Position numbers and translations under genes: made by a program. From Thermaerobacter marianensis (GTDB taxonomy: Bacteria > Bacillota > Sulfobacillia > DVGY01): a stretch of DNA of 64,000 nt. The DNA lies in NCBI GenBank assembly GCA_020724425.1, contig DYGY01000002.1:102662-166661 (forward strand), given 5' to 3'. Below, piece after piece: positions 39,471 to 49,231 of the stretch; the stretch's first letter is position 1; each line of letters starts with the position of its first letter. Below the pieces are notes generated by a model. It did no database searches, had not been told where the DNA came from, and saw only the letters and a list, made by a program, of their open reading frames with translations.

Positions 39471-41162
39471 CTATAACTCAGTACCATCAACAACCTCAAA
39501 ACCCAGTTTCTCTGCTTCTGATACTAGGAAATTTATGCTCTCAGTCCTAGTCCTATCACCCAGACTCTTATGCTCATAAGCTCCGGTAAGAGCTAGAACC
39601 ATAGTTTCAGCCAGACAAGCTGGCACCTGATTCTCACCAAAATGAACATCAAGATTCCCCTTAAACCCTCCTGGAGGTCTAACAACTCCCCCGGGAATAA
39701 CTTTAACATCAGGCACATCAGCAACCTCAGGACTCACATCCGGTGGCCTACCTATATCAAATACAATGGCACCAGGCTTCACATGCTCAGGAAAGATAAC
39801 AGCTTCCGGTGAAGAAGTAGCGGTAAAGATGATATCTGCCTCCGGCAAAAGATCATACTTAGTATCAGCAACAACCTCTGTATCAGAAAACCGTTTGGCA
39901 ACAACCTTTCGAGATCTCTCTAATCTCTCCGCATTCCTGCCAATCATGATTAGCTTCCCAACTCGATCACCAATGCTGCGAGCAATTCCTAGACCAACAA
40001 CACCATTAGCACCAACAATAGCGGCAGTTATCTCTGATTTGTCCTTGCCCTCAAGAGCAGCTAAAGCTCTTTCAATACCAATCTTAACAGTCCCTGCAGT
40101 ATAACCCCCACCATTGGTGACCGGTATATCAATACCCTCCTGAACATCCATACCCTTGTTACCAACAACTGACCAGAATGCTCCCAAACCAATATCTCTT
40201 GCTCCCAAATCCCTTGCCAACCTTGCTGCCTGTTTAGCTCTTTTTAACGCTAAATCTGGTTCAGACACAATTTGTTCCGCAAAAAGAGGAGCACCAAGAA
40301 TATATACCCTTAACCGTTTTCCATCTTTGCTCTCAATCCCCACATACTCATCTAGCTTCATGGGTCTCATAAACCTGCCAAGATAGCGTACCATACGCTC
40401 ATTTAAGAGCCCCGCTCTATACATACTCTCCAACCAGCCAAACCTTGGTGGTTGCCAGAAATCATCCACAGTCATCGGGTGAACCAGAAAAGCACAAGCA
40501 ATCTCACCTTCACCACTAGGTAAAGGTCTCTCCTGCCCCAACCTCACCTCAATACCATCTAAAACTCTCCCCAGATTCTCCTTATGCCTCCAGAGAATCA
40601 ACAGAAAAACTAAACCTAAAACAAGAGCCACATCATACTTACCCAAGAAAACATAAACAACAGGAACTACTAAAGCTCCAGTCACATTGGCTAAAGAGGG
40701 ATAACCCCATTGATCAGACCATAACCTCGGTAGACTAACCACAATTGCCCAAGTCAGCATACCCGCAACAACAGGTATAAAGGAGCCTCCTCCAAGACCC
40801 AAACCAAAAACAGCACCAAACAAAACTGTTACACCACGGCCCCTAGAGGGTTCCTTCTCCGGACTCAACCATCTCAAGAAAGGAGAATATAGATGACCAG
40901 CTACAACACCCATTACACCAAAAACCGCTGCTTCCGGCCAAAATAGTCCCACAACAACCGGTATAAAAGCTCCCTTTAAAAAATCAACAGCAAGAAAAAG
41001 GATTGTACGCAATACACCAACCTCTTTAATAGATGCACCAAACCCCACATTATAACCATGACTTCTCCGGGTCTTAACCCCTGTCCACTTACCTAACCAG
41101 TATCCCACTGGTATGGTACCAACAAGGAAACCACCAGCCAAAGCTAATATCCCCTGAATCAC
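39471..41162 (-). CDS. Fusion protein: divergent PlsY-like acyltransferase membrane domain (aa ~1-210) plus acyl-ACP reductase (AAR)-like Rossmann domain (aa ~220-563)
   Basis: N-terminus 'GTIPVGYWLGKWTG...NVGFGASIKEVGVLRTILFLAVDFLKGAFIPVV...GHLYSPFL...GRGVTVLFG...WRHKENLGRVLDGIE' follows PlsY order; C-terminus 'TGGGYTAG..IVGANGVVGLGIARSIGD...GRNAERL...PACLAETMVLALTGAYEHKSLGDRTRTESINFLVSEAEKLGF' follows cyanobacterial AAR. Confidence 0.75.
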   Translation of the reverse strand: MIQGILALAGGFLVGTIPVGYWLGKWTGVKTRRSHGYNVGFGASIKEVGVLRTILFLAVDFLKGAFIPVVVGLFWPEAAVFGVMGVVAGHLYSPFLRWLSPEKEPSRGRGVTVLFGAVFGLGLGGGSFIPVVAGMLTWAIVVSLPRLWSDQWGYPSLANVTGALVVPVVYVFLGKYDVALVLGLVFLLILWRHKENLGRVLDGIEVRLGQERPLPSGEGEIACAFLVHPMTVDDFWQPPRFGWLESMYRAGLLNERMVRYLGRFMRPMKLDEYVGIESKDGKRLRVYILGAPLFAEQIVSEPDLALKRAKQAARLARDLGARDIGLGAFWSVVGNKGMDVQEGIDIPVTNGGGYTAGTVKIGIERALAALEGKDKSEITAAIVGANGVVGLGIARSIGDRVGKLIMIGRNAERLERSRKVVAKRFSDTEVVADTKYDLLPEADIIFTATSSPEAVIFPEHVKPGAIVFDIGRPPDVSPEVADVPDVKVIPGGVVRPPGGFKGNLDVHFGENQVPACLAETMVLALTGAYEHKSLGDRTRTESINFLVSEAEKLGFEVVDGTEL

Positions 41163-41222
41163 AAGCCTTTCCCCCTAACAGAATACATCTGTTCTCAGTT
41201 TAGCAGATGAAAAGGCCAGTGT

Positions 41223-41438
41223 CTAACCAAAAGATACCCTGTACCCTGCTTCCTCAATACCCCTTATAACATCCTCTGTACTTAAATGTTCCTCATCATA
41301 CTCAACAGCTACCTCTTTAGACTTAACATCAACTACCACATCCCTAACTCCAGTTAAGCTATGCAAACTCTCATTAATAGCCATAACACAGTGCTGACAG
41401 GAAATATCTAATACCTTGAATACCTCTCTCACATACAT
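41223..41438 (-). CDS. copZ: Heavy-metal-associated (CopZ-like) copper chaperone
   Basis: 71 aa HMA fold with CxxC 'ISCQHCVMAINESL'. Confidence 0.85.
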   Translation of the reverse strand: MYVREVFKVLDISCQHCVMAINESLHSLTGVRDVVVDVKSKEVAVEYDEEHLSTEDVIRGIEEAGYRVSFG

Positions 41439-41443
41439 CCCTC

Positions 41444-43795
41444 CTACTTGTATGGATTAAAACGCTTAAGTAACGAAGCATTGCTCACAACCGAAACAGA
41501 ACTTAAGGCCATTGCCCCACCAGCAATAATTGGAGTCAAAAGACCAAAAGCAGCCAAAGGAATACCTAAAGAATTGTAGATAAAAGCCCAAAAAAGATTC
41601 TGCTTAATCTTTTTCATGGTGGCCCTGCTTAACTTAATACTAGCAGGTACACCCCCCAAATCCCCACTCATTAAAGTTACATCACCAGCTTCAATGGCTA
41701 TATCAGTACCAGTACCGATAGCTATACCCAAATCAGCAACAACTAAAGCAGGAGCATCATTAATCCCATCACCAACCATAGCAACAATTCTGCCTTCATC
41801 CTTAAGCTTCCCTATTTCCCTTGCTTTTTCTTCAGGCAGTACTTCAGCTAATACCCTTTTAATCCCAACCTGTTTAGCAATACTATTAGCTGTGCCATAA
41901 TTATCCCCACTTAGCATCACTACCTCTAAACCCAAACTCTCTAGCTCCTTGATAGCTCTAAAAGAAGTATCCTTAACAGTATCAGCTACCGCTAAAACTC
42001 CCTCAATATTTCCATCAATACTGCAGACAACCACAGTCTTCCCCTCTGTTTCCATACTAATAATCAAGTCATCCCTAGACTCTGGTCTACCAACATAAAC
42101 CTCGTGATTTCCAATTACAGCCCTAACACCCTTGCCAGGGATAGCCTGAAAATCTCTTACACTATCAAGCTCTAGTCCCTTTTGACTTGCCTTATCTAAA
42201 AAAGCCCTGGCAAGCGGATGTTCTGAATTCTTCTCCACACTAGCTACAGTTCTTAAGAGTTCATCTAGAGATAACTTGCCAATGGGAATAATATCTGTTA
42301 CCTCAGGTCTTCCTGTAGTGATTGTACCTGTCTTATCTAAAACTACAGTATCCACCTGACTAGCTCTCTCCAAATACTCCCCACCCTTAAAGAGAATACC
42401 ATTCTCAGCTCCCAAACCAGTACCAACCATAATGGCTGTAGGGGTAGCAAGCCCTAGGGCACAAGGACAGGCAATAACAAGGACAGTAACCATGGTTAAA
42501 AGAGCGATAGTCAAACTACTAGTCCAATAATACCAGCCTAGGAAAGTGACTAAAGCAATCACAAGAACAGCTGGAACAAAGTATGAACTCACAAGATCAG
42601 CCATCCTCTGAATTGGTGCCTTTGACCCCTGAGCATCCTCCACAACCTTGATAATCTGAGCTAACGCCGTCTCCTTACCCACCTTTTTAGCTTCAAAAGT
42701 AATAGTGCCGTGAAGATTAATCGTGGCTCCAATCACCTCATCACCCACATGCTTTTCAACCGGCATACTCTCACCAGTAAGCATGGATTCATCCACGGTT
42801 GAATAGCCCTCTTTAACCACACCATCAACAGGCATCTTCTCTCCGGGTTTAACTAAAACAAGATCTCCCACCCTAACTGCCTCAACCGGAATATCATACT
42901 CCTGACCATCCCTTAAGACTGTAGCCGTCTTAGCTTTAAGACCCATAAGCTTCTTAATAGCTTCAGAAGTCCTTCCCTTTGCCAAAGCCTCAAGATACTT
43001 ACCAAGAATAATTAAGGTTATCAATATGGCACTAGTTTCAAAATACAGATACTCAACATCTAGGACATCACCAAAAAGCATTACAGCAACACTATAGAAA
43101 TACGCAGCCGAAGTACCTAAAACAACCAATGTGGACATATTGGTATTCCGATCCAAAAGATTCAAATAGGCATCCCTATAGAACTGACCACCCGCCCAAA
43201 ACTGAACAGGAGTAGCTAAAGCAAACTGAACCCAGGGATTCATCACAAAATGAGTCAAACTATTGCTAATCCCAAAAACATCCCCAATCATCACCAACAA
43301 CAAAGGCGTAGAAAGAATGGCAGAAACTAAAAACCTCCTACCCTGAAGCCGAATCTCCCTTTCCCGAGATTCGCCCTCAGAATCTTCCTTGGCATAAGCC
43401 TTATACCCTATACCCTCTACTTCAGCAACCATATCCTCGATAGCCACACTACCTATGACATACCTGACAAAGGCCTTCTCGGTAGCAAGATTAACAGAAA
43501 CATCTAACACCCCAGATAAGTCCTTAAGTTTCTTTTCAATCCTGTTTACACAAGCAGCACAGGTCATACCCTGAATCTCTAAAGAAACCTCACCTACAGG
43601 TACAGAATATCCCGCTTTCTCCACAACCTGAACAATCTCCACTAAAGAAACTAAGTTGGGATCATAAGTAATGCTTGCCTTTTCTGTAGCCAGATTAACT
43701 CCAGCACTTACCCCTGATAAACCATTTAAATTCTTCTCAACCCTACTAGCACAAGCAGCACAAGTCATACCTAAGATAGAGAAATCAGCTCTCAT
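41444..43795 (-). CDS. copA: Copper-translocating P1B-type ATPase with two HMA domains
   Basis: '[15 protein letters not shown]', '[15 protein letters not shown]', '[13 protein letters not shown]', 'DKTGTIT'. Confidence 0.97.
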   Translation of the reverse strand: MRADFSILGMTCAACASRVEKNLNGLSGVSAGVNLATEKASITYDPNLVSLVEIVQVVEKAGYSVPVGEVSLEIQGMTCAACVNRIEKKLKDLSGVLDVSVNLATEKAFVRYVIGSVAIEDMVAEVEGIGYKAYAKEDSEGESREREIRLQGRRFLVSAILSTPLLLVMIGDVFGISNSLTHFVMNPWVQFALATPVQFWAGGQFYRDAYLNLLDRNTNMSTLVVLGTSAAYFYSVAVMLFGDVLDVEYLYFETSAILITLIILGKYLEALAKGRTSEAIKKLMGLKAKTATVLRDGQEYDIPVEAVRVGDLVLVKPGEKMPVDGVVKEGYSTVDESMLTGESMPVEKHVGDEVIGATINLHGTITFEAKKVGKETALAQIIKVVEDAQGSKAPIQRMADLVSSYFVPAVLVIALVTFLGWYYWTSSLTIALLTMVTVLVIACPCALGLATPTAIMVGTGLGAENGILFKGGEYLERASQVDTVVLDKTGTITTGRPEVTDIIPIGKLSLDELLRTVASVEKNSEHPLARAFLDKASQKGLELDSVRDFQAIPGKGVRAVIGNHEVYVGRPESRDDLIISMETEGKTVVVCSIDGNIEGVLAVADTVKDTSFRAIKELESLGLEVVMLSGDNYGTANSIAKQVGIKRVLAEVLPEEKAREIGKLKDEGRIVAMVGDGINDAPALVVADLGIAIGTGTDIAIEAGDVTLMSGDLGGVPASIKLSRATMKKIKQNLFWAFIYNSLGIPLAAFGLLTPIIAGGAMALSSVSVVSNASLLKRFNPYK

Positions 43796-43824
43796 AAAAT
43801 CACCTCATATACTATACGGGGGTA

Positions 43825-44100
43825 TTAATCCACAAACTTCTTAATCACCAACATCAACTCATCAATCTTTCTTGCTTCATCTTCTGTCTTCATTGCTTCA
43901 GCTACACAACCCCGGGTATGATCCTCAAGAATAATTAGACCAACCCTGTCTAAAGCAGCCTTAGCAGCACTTATCTGATTTAAGATGTCCACACAATATC
44001 TATCCTGTTCAACCATCTTCTGAATACCCCTAATCTGCCCTTCAACTTTTCGTAATCTTTTTAAGAGATCCTCTGAGTCCCTCCGATACCTACTATGCAT
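43825..44100 (-). CDS. csoR: CsoR-type copper-sensing repressor
   Basis: 'LLKRLRKVEGQIRGIQKMVEQDRYCVDIL', 'EDHTRGCVAEAM' with the C-H-C ligand set. Confidence 0.93.
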   Translation of the reverse strand: MHSRYRRDSEDLLKRLRKVEGQIRGIQKMVEQDRYCVDILNQISAAKAALDRVGLIILEDHTRGCVAEAMKTEDEARKIDELMLVIKKFVD

Positions 44101-44141
44101 ACTATACTCCCCCTATGTATCCCGATATAATTAAAGATAAC

Positions 44142-45092
44142 CTATATTGATTTTAACTTCAAGAGATATTGATAAATATGAGAAAAAAGCACCCTTAGGA
44201 AAGCTACCAGAGGTACCGCAAACAAAGCTCCAAAAATCCCATAATGATACCCCCCTGTAAGAACCGCAGAGAGAATCAAAAGAGGATGCAAACCCAAACG
44301 ATCACCCATGATTTTTGGAGAAAGAATCACAGCGTCAATCTGTTGAATCACCACAAAAGCAACAATGACCTTGATAACCAAAGCCGGAGACTCTAAAGCC
44401 GCTAACAACACCCCGGGAATCGCACCAACAATCGGACCCACATAGGGAATAATGTTAAAGATTCCCGCAATAAACCCAATCAAAAGACTATACCTAACAC
44501 CTAAAAGACTCATAGCCACAGCAACCATAGTGCCCACAAGAAAAGCAATTAGCAACTGACCTCTAATAAAAGCAGTCAACACATAATCCATGTCAGACAA
44601 CATGTTAAGTACCGGCTTCTTATGCTTAGAAGGTAATAGATTTACAAAAGTAGTCCTAAACCGAGGAAGATCCCTTAAGAAATAGAACCCGAGAATAGGA
44701 GCAAGAACTAGACTTATTAGAACCGAAAAAGCAGCCAAAGACTCCTCAATAGTCCTTTGAATTAAATTTTGTAATCGCACTTCACCTTCTAATAGCATAT
44801 CATCAATAGCTTTCCTTACCGTATCCGGCAAAGGTGCCTTGCTATAATCAGCCTGATAGACATTGATGAGCTCTTGAATAGTCCTTGTATACTTTGGAAT
44901 ACTCGCTGAAAAAGCATATAACTCTCTAGCAAAGCTAGGGATAAGATAAGCAAGAAAACCCGTAAAAACAAGAGACATAAGCAAATAGAGAATCAAAATA
45001 GCCTGAGTTCTAGTTAAACCCTGCCGAGTACCCCATTCCACCACCGGCAAAAGCACATATGTCAAAGTGACAGCAAGGACAAAGGGAATCAC
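44142..45092 (-). CDS. AI-2E family transporter (PerM/YtvI-like)
   Basis: 'GFIAGIFNIIPYVGPIVGAIPGVLLAAL', 'VIQQIDAVILSPKIMGDRLGLHPLLILSAVLTGGYHYGIFGALFAVP'; N-terminus may extend past the called start. Confidence 0.88.
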   Translation of the reverse strand: MIPFVLAVTLTYVLLPVVEWGTRQGLTRTQAILILYLLMSLVFTGFLAYLIPSFARELYAFSASIPKYTRTIQELINVYQADYSKAPLPDTVRKAIDDMLLEGEVRLQNLIQRTIEESLAAFSVLISLVLAPILGFYFLRDLPRFRTTFVNLLPSKHKKPVLNMLSDMDYVLTAFIRGQLLIAFLVGTMVAVAMSLLGVRYSLLIGFIAGIFNIIPYVGPIVGAIPGVLLAALESPALVIKVIVAFVVIQQIDAVILSPKIMGDRLGLHPLLILSAVLTGGYHYGIFGALFAVPLVAFLRVLFSHIYQYLLKLKSI

Positions 45093-45208
45093 TAATGGCT
45101 TAACAACCCAAAGAAGCAGGAAAAAGAAGACTGCAGCAACAATAAAAGCCGCAGTCCCGAGTAACCCCTTCGAATATGTTCCCTTACTAGTAACCGGAAT
45201 TCACCCTT

Positions 45209-45406
45209 TCAACGTCTAGTTACCCTCTCTAGCATCTCTCCAGCCCTTTCCGCAGAGCGCTCCCAGATCCCAGAATGATTATCCTTAACCGGAACAGTTA
45301 CTTTCCTTCGCACAACAGTTGGGTTAAGATAATAATACAAACCTATACTTGCTAGTGCACCTAAAGCAATCCCTTGCCAAAAACTACGACTGAACATCTT
45401 GTTCAC
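45209..45406 (-). CDS. Small hypothetical protein with N-terminal membrane anchor
   Basis: 65 aa, one hydrophobic segment, in an operon-like arrangement. Confidence 0.45.
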   Translation of the reverse strand: MNKMFSRSFWQGIALGALASIGLYYYLNPTVVRRKVTVPVKDNHSGIWERSAERAGEMLERVTRR

Positions 45407-45566
45407 CTCCTGAATCAGTTGGTATCAAATTGCCTTCATCATCAATCCAATAGGCTTCAACACCTGTACTATTTACAACTACTTCACTGTAGCATTCCCA
45501 ACAATAATACTGTTGAACACCTATTTTACCTATCATGCGACTACCACAAGCAGGACAATTCTCCAC
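45384..45566 (-). CDS. Small zinc-ribbon-like protein
   Basis: 'CPACGSRM...YYCWECYSEV' CxxC...CxxC. Confidence 0.55.
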   Translation of the reverse strand: MENCPACGSRMIGKIGVQQYYCWECYSEVVVNSTGVEAYWIDDEGNLIPTDSGGEQDVQS

Positions 45567-45581
45567 TGTTCTTCCTCCCCG

Positions 45582-46028
45582 TTAATGCCAGAGCATAAAA
45601 GTATCAGCTGTTAAGCTATAGCAGTTAGAGTACTGCTCCCTAGTTGTTCCCTCAAGAATATCTGCCAGAACACCTTGAGAAATTAAGACCTGATTTACAT
45701 AGCCTTCCCTTATCAACAAATCTCTAATCAAACCTATTTCCTCTCCAACCCTATTCATCACTCGCCTATTAATATAGTCTTCCCCTCTGCCAAGACTCTC
45801 TAAAAGATCCTTATCTAGAAAACAAATATCATCATCCCCAGTAACAAAGACTCCGATGCTACCAATCCTTTCAATGTTCTCCCAGGGTACTAGAAGACGC
45901 TTCCCAAGAATCAATAACCCTAACAGACGTCCATCTATATCATCAATAACAATGTCTTTGATAACTCCAATCTGCTCTCTACTTCTTAAAGAAAAAACAG
46001 GCAACTTTAAAAGATCTGACCTTAACAT
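45582..46028 (-). CDS. PRC-barrel domain protein
   Basis: 'LKLPVFSLRSREQIGVIKDIVIDDIDGRLLGLLI' and a second PRC-like unit 'NRVGEEIGLIRDLLI'; Met21 of ORF 45582..46088 preferred. Confidence 0.8.
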   Translation of the reverse strand: MLRSDLLKLPVFSLRSREQIGVIKDIVIDDIDGRLLGLLILGKRLLVPWENIERIGSIGVFVTGDDDICFLDKDLLESLGRGEDYINRRVMNRVGEEIGLIRDLLIREGYVNQVLISQGVLADILEGTTREQYSNCYSLTADTFMLWH

Positions 46029-46077
46029 GAAAAACTCCACCCTGAACCTTAGTATTGACAAAATAGAGATAAAAAAA

Positions 46078-46099
46078 ACACCCTCCAAGCGGAAGGTGT
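46078..46099 (-). terminator. Terminator after mnmA
   Basis: ACACCTTCC/GGAGGGTGT then T8. Confidence 0.8.
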
Positions 46100-46111
46100 C
46101 ACAATCTTATC

Positions 46112-47188
46112 CTATTTAACAACTTTGGTAATCGTTCCCCCACCAACAACACTATCTCCATCATAAAAAACTACAGCCTGTCCCGGGGTTACCGCCCTTT
46201 GTTCTTCTTTAAAAGTAACCAATACTCCCTCAGCATGAGGTTCAATCATAGCCAATACCTCTAGAGACTTATACCTAACCTTAACAGTAACCTCGGTAGG
46301 CTTAGTCAAATCCTCTATAGCTATCCAGTTAACCTTCTCAGCAATCAAACCCTTAGAGAAAATCTCTTCCTTTTTACCAACAATAACTGCATTATCAGTA
46401 CTCCTTAATTCAGCCACATACAAAGGAGTATCAGAAGTTATACCAAGACCCTTACGTTGCCCAATGGTATATAAAGCTATACCCTCATGGGTACCCAAAC
46501 GGTTCCCCTGCATATCATATATGGGTCCTAGCTTTAACTCATCAGGCACCTCTCTCTTCAAAAACCCTTTATAGTCATTATCTGTCACAAAACAGATCTC
46601 CTGACTGTCAGGTCTATCAGCTGAAATCAAACCCCTCTCAAAAGACATCTTCCGTACTTCTTCCTTTAAATATCCTCCTAAAGGAAACAGCACATGAGCC
46701 AACTGATCTTGAGTTAGACCATAAAGAACATAAGTCTGATCCTTATGTGTATCTCTTGCTTTTTTTAAAACATACCTGCCATTCTCATACTCAATCCTAG
46801 CATAATGCCCGGTAGCCACATGGGAACAACCCAACTGCTTTGCCTTTTCTACTAAAATATCAAACTTAACTACCTTATTACACATAATACAGGGGTTAGG
46901 TGTCCTCCCCTGGGTATACTCATCAATGAAATACCTGATAACAGTCTCTTGGAAAGTATCCCGAAGATTCATAACATAATATGGCATACCAAGATCAAAA
47001 GCAGTCTGTCTGGCATCTTCCACTGCCCCTAAAGTACAGCAACCACCCTGTCTTGCTTCCTCTTCAGGATCCAATGCCTTCCAGACATCCATGGTAACGC
47101 CAATTAGATGATAGCCCTGCTCCTTTAACAAAGCTGCAGTTAAAGAGCTATCTACTCCCCCACTCATTGCTACAAGAATCTTTTCCAT
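46112..47188 (-). CDS. mnmA: tRNA-specific 2-thiouridylase MnmA
   Basis: 'VAMSGGVDSSLTAALLKEQGY', 'GRTPNPCIMCNKVVKF', 'ATGHYARI'. Confidence 0.97.
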   Translation of the reverse strand: MEKILVAMSGGVDSSLTAALLKEQGYHLIGVTMDVWKALDPEEEARQGGCCTLGAVEDARQTAFDLGMPYYVMNLRDTFQETVIRYFIDEYTQGRTPNPCIMCNKVVKFDILVEKAKQLGCSHVATGHYARIEYENGRYVLKKARDTHKDQTYVLYGLTQDQLAHVLFPLGGYLKEEVRKMSFERGLISADRPDSQEICFVTDNDYKGFLKREVPDELKLGPIYDMQGNRLGTHEGIALYTIGQRKGLGITSDTPLYVAELRSTDNAVIVGKKEEIFSKGLIAEKVNWIAIEDLTKPTEVTVKVRYKSLEVLAMIEPHAEGVLVTFKEEQRAVTPGQAVVFYDGDSVVGGGTITKVVK

Positions 47189-47192
47189 ATTC

Positions 47193-48302
47193 TCATCCCT
47201 TGTTAACTATAGAGCAAATAATCTCTATAGCCTGATCTATTTCTTCCTTGGTAGTTGGCATGCCAATACTAACACGAATTCCTGCCTCTTCATTATACCC
47301 CATAGCAGTCAAAACAGGACTAATTAGAACTGTCCCTGCCCCACAGGCAGAACCACCTGAAACTGCCAAACCCTCATTATCTAAAAGCATCAATAGCATT
47401 TCCCCATCTAGACCCTCAAAAACAAAGTGAGCATTATTAGGCAGTCTATCCATACTCCCAGTTAGTTTCCCCTCACTACCCCTTAAAACACCTTTAATAA
47501 GCCTGTCTCTTAAGTATGTATAATGAGCTATTCTTTCATCTAGTTCCTCTTTAGCTAACTCTGCCGCCTGACCAAAACCAACAATCCCGGGCACATTCTC
47601 AGTACCTGCCCTTCTCTTTCTCTCCTGGGAACCACCAACTAACAAGGGATGAATCTGCACTCCCGCCTTCACATAAAGAGCCCCCACACCCTTAGGACCA
47701 TAAATCTTATGAGCAGATAAAGTCATACTATCAACACCTAGATCCTTCACATCAATGGCCATTTGACCCACAGCCTGTATTGCATCAGTGTGAAAAAGAA
47801 CCCCATGGCTATGAGCAAGCCTGACAATCTCCCTAACAGGTTGAATAACTCCAACCTCATTATTAGCCATCATAATGCTGATAAGTACAGTATCATCACT
47901 GATTTCTCTCTCTAGGTCCTCTAAAGAGATTTTGCCCTCTCTGTTAACAGGCAAATAGCTAACCCTGTAACCCTCTCTCTCAAGCTCATTAAAAACCTCC
48001 AACACAGAAGGATGTTCAATGACAGAGGTAATCAAATGCCTTCCTGAATTAGCCTTAACTAATCCTCTAATGGCCAGATTATTGGCTTCAGTCCCACCAC
48101 CTGTAAAGACTATCTCTCTTCTTTGAGAACCAATCAGACTAGCCACCTGTCTTCTAGCCACATCAATACCCTGCCTTGCTTCCCTTCCATATCCATGAAT
48201 ACTAGAAGGATTAGCAAAAACATCCCGGTAATACTTCTCCATCACCAGAAACACCCTATGATCTAACGGCGTACTCGCAGCATAATCAAGATAAACACCC
48301 AT
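47193..48302 (-). CDS. Cysteine desulfurase (IscS/NifS-like)
   Basis: 'VYLDYAASTPLDHRV', 'TGGGTEANNLAIRG', 'SAHKIYGPKGVGALYV', 'SGGSACGAG'; Met26 of the ORF preferred. Confidence 0.94.
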   Translation of the reverse strand: MGVYLDYAASTPLDHRVFLVMEKYYRDVFANPSSIHGYGREARQGIDVARRQVASLIGSQRREIVFTGGGTEANNLAIRGLVKANSGRHLITSVIEHPSVLEVFNELEREGYRVSYLPVNREGKISLEDLEREISDDTVLISIMMANNEVGVIQPVREIVRLAHSHGVLFHTDAIQAVGQMAIDVKDLGVDSMTLSAHKIYGPKGVGALYVKAGVQIHPLLVGGSQERKRRAGTENVPGIVGFGQAAELAKEELDERIAHYTYLRDRLIKGVLRGSEGKLTGSMDRLPNNAHFVFEGLDGEMLLMLLDNEGLAVSGGSACGAGTVLISPVLTAMGYNEEAGIRVSIGMPTTKEEIDQAIEIICSIVNKG

Positions 48303-48380
48303 ATGAATACTCCTTCTATTCAAGTCTGTACCTATGTTAGCAACCCCGCCTAGAAAAATCAAGCAATGTCCCCACAAAAA

Positions 48381-48401
48381 AACCGCTGGAATCCAGCGGT
48401 T
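48381..48401 (-). terminator. Terminator after the OsmC gene
   Basis: AACCGCTGGA/TCCAGCGGTT then T7 on the minus strand. Confidence 0.75.
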
Positions 48402-48847
48402 TAATCTTCAGGCACCTCTTTAACCTCACCGTTAATATCATAGAAATATGTTATCTTGGCAGCCTGTTTCAACATATATGAAACACTGCAGTATTTTTCC
48501 CTAGAAAGATTAATCGCTTTAATCACCTTATCCTCACCAATATCACTGCCACTAAAACGATAAGTAATGCGGATATCAGTAAAATATTTGGGATGTTCAC
48601 TAGCATTATCGCCCTCAATCTCCATATCATAAGAATCAACCTCAACTCGCATCTTCCTAAGAATAGAGACCACATCCATCCCAGTACAACCACCTAGAGC
48701 TGCTAACAAAAGCTCCATCGGTCTAGGACCCTGATCCTCTCCGCCAACCTCCTTTCTAGCATCCATCAAGACCTTATGACCAGAACCAGTCTCACTCTCA
48801 AACTGCATCCCATTAACCCATCTGACATTAGCTTTAGCCATTCTCAT
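48401..48847 (-). CDS. OsmC family protein
   Basis: 'GPRPMELLLAALGGCTGMDVVSILRKMR', 'YCSVSYMLKQAAKITYFYDI'. Confidence 0.92.
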   Translation of the reverse strand: MRMAKANVRWVNGMQFESETGSGHKVLMDARKEVGGEDQGPRPMELLLAALGGCTGMDVVSILRKMRVEVDSYDMEIEGDNASEHPKYFTDIRITYRFSGSDIGEDKVIKAINLSREKYCSVSYMLKQAAKITYFYDINGEVKEVPED

Positions 48848-48854
48848 GCTCCTT

Positions 48855-49139
48855 TCAATAGAACTTCAAGAAGGTATTTATGGTTCTTTCTACTGCGTCT
48901 TTAGTGTTACCTTCTTTCTTAAGTTCATCTTCAATACACATCCCCATATAGCCACCAATTAACTTCATACCGACCTTGTTAATAGCTGCTCTCATAGCAG
49001 CAAGCTGGATTAAGATATCCTCACAAGAACGCTGATCCTCTAGCATCTTTTGGATACCTCTAGCCTGCCCCTCAACCTTCTTCATCCTTGTTATAAGCTC
49101 AGAATAGTCTTCAGGTTCAATATATTCTTTATCCGCCAT
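48855..49139 (-). CDS. CsoR/FrmR/CstR-family regulator lacking the metal-ligand His (CstR-like)
   Basis: 'RMKKVEGQARGIQKMLEDQRSCEDIL...LIGGYMGMCIEDEL': both Cys kept, His replaced by Tyr. Confidence 0.85.
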   Translation of the reverse strand: MADKEYIEPEDYSELITRMKKVEGQARGIQKMLEDQRSCEDILIQLAAMRAAINKVGMKLIGGYMGMCIEDELKKEGNTKDAVERTINTFLKFY

Positions 49140-49231
49140 TGTTCTCTACCTCCTCCCCCATATCAGACCATAGGGGGTACATTACGAAAAAGAGGAGGAA
49201 AGGGTCTCCCCCCCCCTCCCTCAAAGTTACC

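Noticed and set aside
49199-49220. Poly-C tract as a phase-variable homopolymer
   Set aside because: It lies between genes rather than within a coding region or clear promoter spacer; treated instead as a possible CsoR-family operator G-tract.
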